Assembly (NCBI RefSeq): GCF_051535235.1
Contig: NZ_JBPPLZ010000004.1
Location: 124,001 to 188,000 of the forward strand
DNA from: Nitrobacter sp051535235
GTDB lineage: Bacteria; Pseudomonadota; Alphaproteobacteria; Rhizobiales; Xanthobacteraceae
Direction: 5' to 3'
Length of the DNA stretch: 64,000 nucleotides
The notes under the pieces: generated by a model
What the model was told of the DNA's origin: nothing
The model's input: the letters and a program-made list of their open reading frames with translations, nothing else
Database searches by the model: none
Made by a program: the position numbers and the translations under genes
Part shown: one piece after another, positions 1 to 8,520 of the stretch
Numbering within the stretch: the first letter of the stretch is position 1
Layout of the letters: the number at the start of each line of letters is the position of its first letter

Positions 1-1
1 C

Positions 2-517
2 GAAGAGGTCGAGACCGCCGCCCGCACCGCGCAGATCGACCATTTCATCAGGATGTCGCCCAAAGGCTACGAGACGGAAGTGGGCGAGCGCGGATTGAAG
101 CTGTCCGGCGGGGAGAAACAGCGTGTGGCGATTGCACGCACCATCCTGAAGGCGCCCCCGATCCTGGTTCTGGACGAGGCGACCTCGGCGCTCGACAGCC
201 ACACCGAGCATGAAATCCAGGAGGCGCTGGACCGGGTCTCACGCAACCGGACCTCGCTGGTGATCGCGCATCGGTTGTCGACCATCGTGGCCGCGGACGA
301 GATTATCGTGCTCGATCAAGGCCGAATTGCCGAGCGCGGCACCCATAGCGAGCTTTTGGCGGCGAACGGGCTTTACGCCAGCATGTGGAATAGACAGCGG
401 GAGGCCGAGGCGGCGCGGGAGAAACTGGCGCTGATCGGCGATGACGACGATGCGCCGAATCGGGCTCCTCCGCCGGTGGACGATCCGCTGGTAGCGCCGG
501 CGGCTGCGGCAGAGTAG
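2..517 (+). CDS. Atm1-type ABC exporter, C-terminal ATPase part (5' end outside window)
   Basis: Only the nucleotide-binding domain of a half-size ABC exporter is present; the reading frame is open to the left edge. Visible in order are the ABC signature LSGGEKQRVAIAR, Walker B ILVLDEATSALD with the catalytic Glu, and the H-loop VIAHRLSTI. The wording around them (GYETEVGERGLKLSGGEKQ, NRTSLVIAHRLSTI) is that of Atm1/heavy-metal exporters, which export glutathione-linked sulfur or metal conjugates from the cytoplasm. The last 35 residues are an acidic then Pro/Ala-rich tail. The neighbours psd and pssA have no obvious functional link. The family call is inferred from the ATPase alone, because the membrane domain is not visible. 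Confidence 0.85.
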   Translation, partial: EEVETAARTAQIDHFIRMSPKGYETEVGERGLKLSGGEKQRVAIARTILKAPPILVLDEATSALDSHTEHEIQEALDRVSRNRTSLVIAHRLSTIVAADEIIVLDQGRIAERGTHSELLAANGLYASMWNRQREAEAAREKLALIGDDDDAPNRAPPPVDDPLVAPAAAAE

Positions 518-660
518 AATACCTCCAAGATCGTTTTCCCGAATCAGGCTTCGGGTTTTCGCCGCGGCGCTGGCTTGCGGATCGGGGTTTTCTGTGCAAG
601 ACGCGCGTTTCCGCAAAGCCCGCCTTCAGGTTCATCGTAGATCATCAGGTTCTCATATCC

Positions 661-1401
661 ATGGATCGACAGACACTCCTATCCATCGCGAAATCCATTC
701 GCTCCAGCGCGAAATCCATCCGCGCCCAGATTTCACCTATTCATCCGAAGGGTTATCCCTTCGTCGGCGGCTTCGCGCTCGCCAGCCTTATCTTCTTTTG
801 GATCTGGACTCCGCTGGGGTGGATCGGAACGCTCCTGACAATATGGTGCGCACTGTTTTTCCGCAATCCGGCCCGTGTGACGCCGATCCGCGAGGGTCTC
901 GTCGTGTCGCCGGCGGACGGCCGCATCTCGATGATCGCGCCGGTGGTGCCGCCTGCCGAACTCGAACTCGGCGAACTGCCGATGGTGCGTATTTCGGTCT
1001 TCATGAGCGTGTTCAATTGCCACGTCAATCGCTGCCCGGTCGCGGGAAAGATCGAACGGATCGTCTATCGTCCCGGCAAATTCATCAATGCCGAACTCGA
1101 CAAGGCGAGCGAGGACAACGAGCGTAACGCGCTGGTCATATCGACGCTGAACAACGGCCAGGTCGGAGTTGTCCAGATCGCCGGACTGGTGGCGCGTCGT
1201 ATCGTGACGTTCGTGCATGAGGGCCAGACGGTCGAAACCGGCGAACGCTTCGGGCTGATCCGATTCGGCTCGCGGTGTGATGTCTACTTGCCGGAGGGAA
1301 CGCCGCTGCTGGTTTCCGAAGGCCAGACTGCGATCGCGGGCGAGACGGTGCTGGCCGACTTCCAGCTCGGAGAGAGTGGACGGGTCTTCCGCAGCAACTA
1401 A
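661..1401 (+). CDS. psd: Phosphatidylserine decarboxylase proenzyme
   Basis: Decarboxylates phosphatidylserine to phosphatidylethanolamine at the inner membrane, the step after the PssA encoded just downstream. The protein is the short PSD type (246 residues). It has a hydrophobic membrane segment near residues 34-66, the substrate-region motif SPADGRIS at about 83-90, and the FGSR site near 202-205. By family knowledge, self-cleavage before Ser204 there creates the pyruvoyl cofactor. The N-terminus is unusual: the 15-bp stretch at 688-702 is repeated at 709-723 with one change, so the peptide AKSIR occurs twice. The protein is slightly longer than the usual ~232 residues as a result. No better internal start is visible. 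Confidence 0.93.
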   Translation: MDRQTLLSIAKSIRSSAKSIRAQISPIHPKGYPFVGGFALASLIFFWIWTPLGWIGTLLTIWCALFFRNPARVTPIREGLVVSPADGRISMIAPVVPPAELELGELPMVRISVFMSVFNCHVNRCPVAGKIERIVYRPGKFINAELDKASEDNERNALVISTLNNGQVGVVQIAGLVARRIVTFVHEGQTVETGERFGLIRFGSRCDVYLPEGTPLLVSEGQTAIAGETVLADFQLGESGRVFRSN

Positions 1402-1423
1402 CGGATCGGACTGCCAGAGCCTT

Positions 1424-1544
1424 TCCGCTTCTGATGGAATCAGAAGCGGAGCCTCTATGATTTTGATTTGGCGCGTTTTCTTGACGCGAACCGGTATCTA
1501 TCCTCCGGTCAAGCCCGAGGACATGCTTCGCTGAAACGCTATAG
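1424..1544 (-). repeat. Dispersed intergenic repeat, family A, copy 1
   Basis: This copy lies between psd and pssA. Read on the minus strand it runs from CTATAGCG through a body containing GCGAAGCATGTCCTCGGGCT and ATACCGGTTCGCGTCAAG. It ends in a perfect 12-bp hairpin (arms 1424-1435 and 1439-1450, loop GGA). The same body occurs at 55305-55436 and 57520-57630 in the opposite orientation. The hairpin may end psd transcription. Confidence 0.8.
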
Positions 1545-1610
1545 TGTCCTGGTTTCCAAAGTTCGCATGTCACCTTTGATGCGAACCTCGGGCCTTGCTA
1601 TATAGGAGGC

Positions 1611-2519
1611 GTGCCCACGCCATACGATCAGAAGTCCGAGATGCGCCGCCGCCGGTTTCGTCCGATTCCGGTGCGAATGCTGGTGCCGAATTTCATCACG
1701 CTGCTTGCGATTTGCGCAGGCCTGACGGCGATCCGGCTTTCGACCGAGGGACGGATGGAGCTTGCTGTGGCCGCGATCGTGTTCGCGGCCGTGCTCGACG
1801 GGCTCGACGGCCGGGTGGCCCGGATGATCAAGGGGCAGTCGAAGTTCGGCGCTGAACTCGACAGCCTCGCCGACTTCGTCAATTTCGGTGTCGCGCCCGG
1901 CCTCATCCTGTATTTCTGGCAGTTGCGCGACCTCAACAATGTGGGGTGGATCGCGGCGATGATATTCGCGATCAGCGGCGGCCTGCGGCTTGCGCGTTTC
2001 AACGCAACGATGAACGATCCGAACAAGCCGGCCTTCGCCGCGAATTTCTTTACCGGCGTGCCAGCCCCGGCAGGCGCGATCGCGGTGCTGCTGCCGGTCT
2101 ATCTGGCGTTCCTGGGCGTCCCGCAGCCGCCCGCGGTGCTGACGACGCTTTATACGCTGCTGATCGCGATCCTCATGGTTTCGCGGCTGCCGGTGTTCTC
2201 CGGCAAGATGATCGGCATGCGGGTGCCGCCGGAACTGGTGCTGCCGGTCTTCGTGACGGTGGTGTTCGTCATCGCGCTCCTGATCAGCTACCCCTGGGTT
2301 GTCCTTTCGTTCGGCTCGATCATTTTCCTGGTGAGTCTTCCGGTCGGCTGGAAATCCTACCGCGACCAGGAGGTCAAGGCGGCCGTTAAGGAGACCTTTC
2401 CGGATGCGCCGTCAGCCACCGACACCACATCGCCGGTTGGGCCGTCCGCCGAGGCGAAGCCGCCAACCCCTCCGATCCGGCAGCGCAAGCAGGACAACCG
2501 GCCTTCGCGGCCGCACTGA
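1611..2519 (+). CDS. pssA: CDP-diacylglycerol-serine O-phosphatidyltransferase
   Basis: Makes phosphatidylserine from CDP-diacylglycerol and L-serine; with Psd upstream this gives the two-step route to phosphatidylethanolamine. The CDP-alcohol phosphotransferase signature DG..GR........G...D...D is seen at about residues 63-85 (DGLDGRVARMIKGQSKFG, then AELDSLAD). Several hydrophobic helices follow, then a Pro-rich cytoplasmic tail from about residue 260. The start is uncertain. The GTG at 1611 has its AGGAGG (1604-1609) only one base upstream, too close for normal use. ATG 1641 is in frame, 31 bases after the same AGGAGG, and begins MRRRRFRPIPVRML. The true product may therefore be 10 residues shorter. 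Confidence 0.93.
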   Translation: MPTPYDQKSEMRRRRFRPIPVRMLVPNFITLLAICAGLTAIRLSTEGRMELAVAAIVFAAVLDGLDGRVARMIKGQSKFGAELDSLADFVNFGVAPGLILYFWQLRDLNNVGWIAAMIFAISGGLRLARFNATMNDPNKPAFAANFFTGVPAPAGAIAVLLPVYLAFLGVPQPPAVLTTLYTLLIAILMVSRLPVFSGKMIGMRVPPELVLPVFVTVVFVIALLISYPWVVLSFGSIIFLVSLPVGWKSYRDQEVKAAVKETFPDAPSATDTTSPVGPSAEAKPPTPPIRQRKQDNRPSRPH

Positions 2520-2703
2520 GAAACGGCCCTTGCTGCGATCGCCGCCGGCGACGCGGAGAGGTTGTTGGTGCGAGATCGTGCCCGGTCCATAGCGGGCCCG
2601 GCCCCTGCCGTCGCGGCTCAGGCCGTTTTGGTTCCGACGAGATCAGCAACGCTCACGCCAACTCCATGGTGGCACCCACGTCCCGGAAATTCAGCGAAAA
2701 AAA

Positions 2704-2730
2704 TCATGGCCGGGGCAAGCCCGGCCATGA
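2704..2730. repeat. Family C palindrome, copy 1
   Basis: Perfect 11-bp inverted repeat (TCATGGCCGGG, 5-base loop, CCCGGCCATGA) between the convergent pssA and nitrate porter genes. Its position fits a bidirectional terminator. A related, longer copy is at 13248-13336. Confidence 0.75.
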
Positions 2731-2800
2731 CAATGTTTCCATCAAACGCAAATCGCTTCCGTTACGTTGGTTCTTTTTGCGAACCTCCGTGAACGGCCCT

Positions 2801-4060
2801 TCAGTGCGCGGGCACGGTCTCCGCGATCGCGGCAGAAACCGGTTTGACATTCCGGAAACCCACTCGCGAGAACGAGACGTAGAACGCGGCGATGTTCATC
2901 AGTGCCCAGATGACAAAGCCCAGGGTGTATCCGCCGAACAGGAAGTGGCTGCCGGCCAGAATGGAAGTCATTGTGAAGCCGCAGGCCGCGCCGGCGGCCT
3001 TGGCCAATCCGCTGACCGCACCCACGTGGACGAAGTAGATCGGGATCAGCTTGATGACCGCCGCCGCGGCGGAGCCCGACACCAGGGCAAGGCTGAAAAT
3101 GGTGAATAGCTGAATAGTCAGCGAAATCTGCATGGCCATCAGCACGGCGAGGATCGACATCGCGCCGAACATCCAGGTCAGCAGCGTGAAAACGTCATAA
3201 CGGTCAGCGAGCCAGCCGCCCAGCGGCCGCGTGGCCGCCACGCAGACCACCAGTATCGGCGTATAGACCGCGACCGCTGTCGTCGCATCGACATGCCAGT
3301 TATCGACGAGATAGGTGGGCATGGTCGAAGCGAAGAACACCAGCGTGCCGAACGCCACCCAGTAAAGGGCAGGAACGAGCCAAACCACGACACCGGAGCG
3401 GTAGACGGCGAAGATTTCCTTGACCGATGTGTTCTTCAGCTTTCGGTTCGGCGGGTCCGACGTGAAGAACATGTAGATCGCGGCCATCAGCAGCGTCGGA
3501 ATGGCGAAGATCGGGAAAATCATCCGCCAGCCATCCGGATCGCTGGTATCCAGCACGCTGGTAATGAGGAACGAGACGGCCATCATGCCGATCGTGATTC
3601 CGACGTTACCCAGAGCAAACAGGCCGAGGGCGGTTCCCTGTTTCGATTTGGGGTACCAGGACGATACGTGGGCGTTGCCGACCACGAAGCTCGCGCCGCC
3701 GAGGCCCAGCATCATTCCCAGAAACAGGAAGGCGATATAGCTCTCGGCGAAAGTCCCCAAAATCAGGACCACGGAGAGGCAAACAAGCAGGATCGTGAAA
3801 ACCGTCCGGCCGCCGAACTTGTCGGTCCAGATCCCGAGCGGGATGCTGATCGCGGCCGCAAACAGCGGCTCCATCGCAGCCAGGATCAACACCTGGGTAC
3901 TCGTGAAACTGTACCATTTGATCAGAAAGGGAGCGAGTGCGGAAAACATTCCCCAGATCGCAAAACCGAGCGCGAACGCTACGGTCGAAATACATAAAAC
4001 CTTCGGGTTGCCCGACGGCTCCGCCGCCGGCACGTTAGCCCCTAAAGCTGAATCTTTCAC
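2801..4060 (-). CDS. narK: NNP-family nitrate/nitrite porter (NarK-type MFS)
   Basis: Twelve-helix major facilitator carrying nitrate and/or nitrite across the inner membrane. The NNP signature region is visible (LGLGGASFVVGNAHVSSWYP, then GTALGLFALGNVGI), with Gly-rich fifth-helix spacing typical of NarK/NasA. The start chosen is GTG at 4060. AGGAG (4066-4070 on this strand) lies five bases before it, whereas the ATG at 4096 has no ribosome site and adds 12 unlikely residues. The result is 419 residues. No nitrate reductase or nitrite oxidoreductase gene is adjacent, so direction and substrate preference cannot be read from context. It is transcribed away from motA across a 611-bp gap. Confidence 0.87.
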   Translation of the reverse strand: MKDSALGANVPAAEPSGNPKVLCISTVAFALGFAIWGMFSALAPFLIKWYSFTSTQVLILAAMEPLFAAAISIPLGIWTDKFGGRTVFTILLVCLSVVLILGTFAESYIAFLFLGMMLGLGGASFVVGNAHVSSWYPKSKQGTALGLFALGNVGITIGMMAVSFLITSVLDTSDPDGWRMIFPIFAIPTLLMAAIYMFFTSDPPNRKLKNTSVKEIFAVYRSGVVVWLVPALYWVAFGTLVFFASTMPTYLVDNWHVDATTAVAVYTPILVVCVAATRPLGGWLADRYDVFTLLTWMFGAMSILAVLMAMQISLTIQLFTIFSLALVSGSAAAAVIKLIPIYFVHVGAVSGLAKAAGAACGFTMTSILAGSHFLFGGYTLGFVIWALMNIAAFYVSFSRVGFRNVKPVSAAIAETVPAH

Positions 4061-4671
4061 GGTGGCTCCTGACCAAAGAGATCGCCCTTGCACCAAATTC
4101 CGAGCTCCGCTTCGACCTACGCAGGGTTGAGCAGCTCTCGGAGTCGTACGTTAAGTAGTTTACATAGTATCTCTCGGCGATGTTGACGTCTATCAATTTT
4201 AGAAAAGACGCCACCGCTCGTTCGGAGGTGGGCTTGCCATCGAGTGGCGGACGAAGGCCGGATCCGCGTCCGGGGTGTGGGAGGATTCCGGCGCGAGCAT
4301 GCTGCAAGATCGTCCTGCAAGATCATCCTGAAGGTCGCGCGACGGCTGCTGAGCCTGACCGGTCGCGACGGGCAGGGCTGTTCTGCGGGGACGCCTTCAT
4401 GGGGGCGGCGTCGTTGCCGCCGGCCTTTATCCGGGCCGCCCACCTCCTTGATCCGGTTCATGTTTCAAGACGTTGAAGCCGGACGCGAGCGGGGGATGGC
4501 GGTTGCTGTCTCGGTTCAACCCCTCCCGCTCGATTGCTCGGTCGCTTGCGCCAGGTGTGCCCGGCTTTACGCGTCCTTAATCGCGCCAAAGCTAGGATTG
4601 TGCCGCGTGGCTCAGAACGGGCCGCGTCGCCGTCCAGGATGGCCGGCGGTTCGCGTGCGTTGGAGTTTCCC
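4061..4671. other. Gap between narK and motA
   Basis: No convincing gene is seen in these 611 bp. The region must hold the divergent promoters of narK and motA. An imperfect 13-bp tandem repeat (TGCAAGATCGTCC type, 4303-4328, one mismatch) is present. A long in-frame extension of motA to 4534 lacks a ribosome site and was not used. Confidence 0.5.
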
Positions 4672-5445
4672 ATGGATATCATGACGGGTGCCGGACTTGC
4701 TTTCGGCATGCTCGTAGTCGCCGTGATGGTCTTTATGGGCGGCGATCTCCATATGTTCGTCAGCGAACACGCCATGATCATCATCTTCGGTGGTGCGACC
4801 GCCGCCACCATGATCCGCTTTCCGCTCGGCGCGATTCTCCACGGCCTCCCGCTCGGCGCCAAGTTCGCCTTCACCATGAGCCGGCTATCGGCGCGCGACC
4901 TTGTCGACGAACTGGCGCGGATCGCCGAAATCGCCCGCAAGCAGGGACCGGTGGGTCTCGAAAAAGTCGAGACCAACGAACCGTTTCTGGCCAAGGGAAT
5001 TCGTTTCGTCGCGGACGGCTACGATCTCGAATTCATCCGCGACAATCTTGAGCGCGACCGCGACAATTTCCTCATGCACCTCGACGAGGGAAGCAAGATC
5101 TACCGCGCCATCGGCGACTGCGCTCCGGCGTTCGGCATGATCGGCACGCTGATCGGCATGGTGCAGATGTTCGCCAACATGACCGATCCCTCCAAGCTCG
5201 GTCCGTTCATGGCGACCGCGCTGCTCGCAACGCTCTACGGCGCGCTGGTCGCCAACCTGTTCTGTCTTCCGATCGCGGACAAGCTGCACGGCAAGCTGCT
5301 CGACGAGGAAACCAATCGCACCTTGATCATCGACGGCATCCTGATGATCCGGGATTCCAAGAGTCCCGCGCTGGTGCGCGAAATGCTGCTGGCCTATCTG
5401 CCGGAGAAGCATCGTCAGGAAGAGGGCGAACCGGTTCCTGCGTGA
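4672..5445 (+). CDS. motA: Flagellar motor stator protein MotA
   Basis: Forms with MotB the ion channel that drives flagellar rotation. The start is taken at ATG 4672 (MDIMTGAGLAF), giving 257 residues, the usual MotA/PomA size. Hydrophobic helices 1 and 2 lie in about the first 50 residues. A charged cytoplasmic domain follows (LARIAEIARKQGPVGLE, DRDNFLMHLDEGSKIYRAIG). The last two helices contain the conserved FGMIGTLIGMVQM and LLATLYGALVANLFCLPIADKL. motB follows after 66 bp in the same direction. No other flagellar genes are in the window, so the pair stands apart from the main flagellar cluster. Confidence 0.93.
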   Translation: MDIMTGAGLAFGMLVVAVMVFMGGDLHMFVSEHAMIIIFGGATAATMIRFPLGAILHGLPLGAKFAFTMSRLSARDLVDELARIAEIARKQGPVGLEKVETNEPFLAKGIRFVADGYDLEFIRDNLERDRDNFLMHLDEGSKIYRAIGDCAPAFGMIGTLIGMVQMFANMTDPSKLGPFMATALLATLYGALVANLFCLPIADKLHGKLLDEETNRTLIIDGILMIRDSKSPALVREMLLAYLPEKHRQEEGEPVPA

Positions 5446-5511
5446 TCTGACGGCTCTGATCGCAAACCGGTAGCCGCTTTTGCGGAATACGCGTGAGTCG
5501 GGGATTGAGCG

Positions 5512-6342
5512 ATGGCCAAGAAAAAACGCGGCGATGCGCATGGCGGAGGGCACGGCTGGTTCGTCACGTTCGCCGATCTGATGGGCTTGATGATGAGCTT
5601 CTTCGTGATGCTCGTCGCGTTCTCCACGATGGACAATCAAAAACTCAAGATCGTCGCCGGCTCGATGCGCGACGCCTTCGGCTCCCAGACCGAGGTGCGA
5701 TATTCCGGAATCGTCGAATCGGACGGCCTGCCGACGCGGCCGAAATTGAAGAACGCTGCGCACGTCCCGCCGGAGGAAACTTCCACCACTCCGACCCCCA
5801 ACGAGCAGGAGCGGTCCAAGACCGCCGGCGCGCGCCTCGAGACGGATCGCGAGTTCGCGCTCGCATCCGCGTCGCTGCGGCAGGCGCTGCAGGACATGCC
5901 CGAGCTGACCGAGCTTTCCAAGCACATCATGTTCGAGGAGACCAAGGAAGGCCTCAACCTGGAGATCGTCGACCAGGACGGCCGTTCGATGTTCGCGGAC
6001 GGGTCCAAGGAGCCTTACGAACGCACGCGCATGCTGATCAGGAAACTCGCGGCTCCGCTCAAGGCGACGCCTTTGCGGATTTCGATCACCGGCCACACCT
6101 CATCGAGCTTCGTGCCCTCGCACAGCGATTATGACGGCTTCGACCTCTCTGCCGACCGCGCCAATGCCGTTCGCCAGATCCTGGAGCGGGAGGGCTTGCC
6201 GCCGAGCCACATCTTCGCGGTGTCGGGCAAATCGGACAGCATGCCTCTGTTTCCGGACGATCCTTCGCTGGCGGCGAACCGGCGCGTGACCATCACCCTG
6301 ATGCGCGAGGCGCCTCCGTTGCCTCCGAATCTGAAGCCTTGA
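5512..6342 (+). CDS. motB: Flagellar motor stator protein MotB
   Basis: 276-residue partner of MotA. A short basic N-terminus precedes one transmembrane helix with the stator motif TFADLMGLMMSFFVML. Asp22 in it is the expected proton-binding residue. A linker and a C-terminal OmpA/MotB peptidoglycan-binding domain (about residues 140-270) follow, with ITGHTSS, LSADRANAVRQILE and NRRVTITL. In the family this domain anchors the stator to the cell wall through peptidoglycan. Only motA is linked. Confidence 0.93.
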   Translation: MAKKKRGDAHGGGHGWFVTFADLMGLMMSFFVMLVAFSTMDNQKLKIVAGSMRDAFGSQTEVRYSGIVESDGLPTRPKLKNAAHVPPEETSTTPTPNEQERSKTAGARLETDREFALASASLRQALQDMPELTELSKHIMFEETKEGLNLEIVDQDGRSMFADGSKEPYERTRMLIRKLAAPLKATPLRISITGHTSSSFVPSHSDYDGFDLSADRANAVRQILEREGLPPSHIFAVSGKSDSMPLFPDDPSLAANRRVTITLMREAPPLPPNLKP

Positions 6343-6487
6343 TTTTCTGAAGTATTATTTTACCGTAAGCGGGACCGCTGCCAGACCGATATGGCCGATC
6401 TGTCAATGCTATTCCTCGGATTGACGGGCCGGTGCTTGTGGGCGATAGCCCCGGATCGAAACCATCACCAGAGCGTTGCAAGAGACC

Positions 6488-8392
6488 ATGGCCGTCAGCG
6501 ATCCACCCGCCGAAGCCACTGGCGAGGCTTCGGCCAAGACGACCGGTTTCTGGCCGCTGACGCTCGGAAGCATCGGTGTGGTCTTTGGCGATATCGGGAC
6601 CTCGCCCTTGTATGCGTTTCGCGAGGCCGTCAATCATGCCGCGCAGCAGGGAACGGTGACGCCGGTGATCGTGCTCGGCGTGCTGTCATTGATCCTGTGG
6701 TCGCTGTTCATCGTCGTCACCGCCAAGTACGTTCTCCTGCTGCTGCGCGCCGACAACAACGGAGAGGGCGGGACGCTCTCGCTGATGGCGCTCGGGCAGC
6801 GGGCGCTGGGGCGGCGAAGCGTGCTCCTGCTGGCGCTGGGCGTGGTCGGCGCTTCGATGTTCATCGGCGACTCCATGATCACGCCGGCGATCTCGGTGCT
6901 CTCCGCGGTCGAAGGATTGAAGCTCGCGACGCCCGGGCTCGACCATTACGTCGTCCCGCTGACGATGCTGATCCTGGTCATGCTGTTCGCGCTGCAGAGT
7001 CGCGGCACCGCGCGTGTCGCCTCGGCATTTGCTCCGGTGATGGCGCTGTGGTTCGTGACCATCGCGGTCCTTGGCGTCCTGCACATCCACGAAGACCCGA
7101 GCGTGCTGTTGGCGGTCAATCCCTGGCACGCCATTCACTTCCTGCTCAACCATGGCCTGATCGGCCTCGTTATCATGGGGCTGGTTTTTCTGTCGGTCAC
7201 GGGCGGCGAGGCGCTGTATGCCGACCTTGGCCATTTCGGCCGCAAACCCATTCAAGCCGCGTGGTTCTGTCTGGTGCTGCCGGCATTGCTGCTGAACTAT
7301 TTCGGGCAGGGCGCGCTGATTCTCGCCCATCCCGACGCGATCGAGAACACCTTCTACCGCCTGGCGCCTGCGCCGCTGCTTCTGCCGCTGATCGTGCTGG
7401 CGACCGCGGCCACAGTGATCGCCAGCCAGGCCGTCATCACCGGCGCCTATTCGCTCATTCGTCAGGCCGTGCAACTCGGTCTGTTGCCGCGTTTCGAGGT
7501 CCGCTACACCTCCGAGACCCATGCCGGCCAGATCTATCTGCCGCGTGTCAACTTGCTGCTGCTGATCGGCGTGCTGTTGCTGGTGCTGCTGTTCCGCACC
7601 TCGAGCGGGCTCGCATCGGCCTACGGGATTGCGGTGTCAACGACGATGGTCGCCGATGGCATCATGGGTTTTGTCGTCATCTGGAAGCTGTGGAACTGGC
7701 GGGCGGCGACGGCCGCCGCCCTGGTCGTTCCGCTTGTCGCCGTCGACATGATGTTTTTCAGCGCCAATCTTCTCAAGCTGCTGGACGGCGCCTGGGTGCC
7801 GCTTCTGTTCGGCTTCACCATGGTGGTGCTGATATGGACGTGGCGCCGCGGTACGGCCATCCTTGTCAAGAAGACCCGGCGCACCGAAGTGCCGCTGCTC
7901 GATCTCATCAAGAGTCTGGAAAAGCGGCCGCCGCATATCGTCAAGGGTACGGCGGTGTTTCTGACCAGCGATCCGAATTTTGTGCCGACCGCGTTGCTGC
8001 ACAATCTCAAGCACAACAAGGTTCTTCACGAGCACAATGTCATCCTCACCATCGAAACCGCGCAGACGCCGCGCGTCGATCCCGGCGATCGGGTTCGCAT
8101 GGAAACGATCAGCGAGAAGTTCTCGACCGTCAGCCTCCGCTTCGGTTTCATGGAATCGCCCAATGTTCCGAAGGGGCTGGCGATCGCGCGCAAGCTCGGC
8201 TGGCAGTTCGACATCATGGCGACGTCGTTTTTCGTCTCGCGGCGGTCGCTGAAGCCATCCGCGCATTCGGGTATGCCGCTCTGGCAGGATCGCCTGTTCA
8301 TCGCGCTGAGCCGGTCGGCCAACGATGCGACGGATTACTTCCAGATTCCGACCGGGCGGGTCGTCGAGGTGGGTACGCAGGTCATAATTTGA
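6488..8392 (+). CDS. kup: Kup-family potassium uptake transporter 1
   Basis: Proton-coupled low-affinity K+ uptake protein of the inner membrane, 634 residues from ATG 6488. A TTG four codons earlier has no advantage. The family signature GSIGVVFGDIGTSPLYAFRE lies about 30 residues in, followed by roughly twelve hydrophobic helices to residue ~460. A hydrophilic C-terminal domain carries RPPHIVKGTAVFLT and HNLKHNKVLHEHNV. A second kup follows 128 bp downstream and is alignable along its whole length, so the two arose by duplication. Confidence 0.94.
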   Translation: MAVSDPPAEATGEASAKTTGFWPLTLGSIGVVFGDIGTSPLYAFREAVNHAAQQGTVTPVIVLGVLSLILWSLFIVVTAKYVLLLLRADNNGEGGTLSLMALGQRALGRRSVLLLALGVVGASMFIGDSMITPAISVLSAVEGLKLATPGLDHYVVPLTMLILVMLFALQSRGTARVASAFAPVMALWFVTIAVLGVLHIHEDPSVLLAVNPWHAIHFLLNHGLIGLVIMGLVFLSVTGGEALYADLGHFGRKPIQAAWFCLVLPALLLNYFGQGALILAHPDAIENTFYRLAPAPLLLPLIVLATAATVIASQAVITGAYSLIRQAVQLGLLPRFEVRYTSETHAGQIYLPRVNLLLLIGVLLLVLLFRTSSGLASAYGIAVSTTMVADGIMGFVVIWKLWNWRAATAAALVVPLVAVDMMFFSANLLKLLDGAWVPLLFGFTMVVLIWTWRRGTAILVKKTRRTEVPLLDLIKSLEKRPPHIVKGTAVFLTSDPNFVPTALLHNLKHNKVLHEHNVILTIETAQTPRVDPGDRVRMETISEKFSTVSLRFGFMESPNVPKGLAIARKLGWQFDIMATSFFVSRRSLKPSAHSGMPLWQDRLFIALSRSANDATDYFQIPTGRVVEVGTQVII

Positions 8393-8520
8393 TCTCCATG
8401 CTGCTTCATGCGTTTCTCGCATAGCAGAGGTCTGAAATCAGGATATGTCATGCGTGATGGCGCGGACTTATAAGCCCGGCGCTTCGCATGCTGCAGCGCA
8501 AGGACCTCGAGGTCTCATCC

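Noticed and set aside
4303..4328. 13-bp tandem repeat as a possible array or operator
   Set aside because: Only two copies with one mismatch; too little to support a function.
6391..8424. A 677-codon plus-strand frame overlapping kup copy 1 in another phase
   Set aside because: The kup frame carries all family motifs; this one is Arg/Ala-rich without any.
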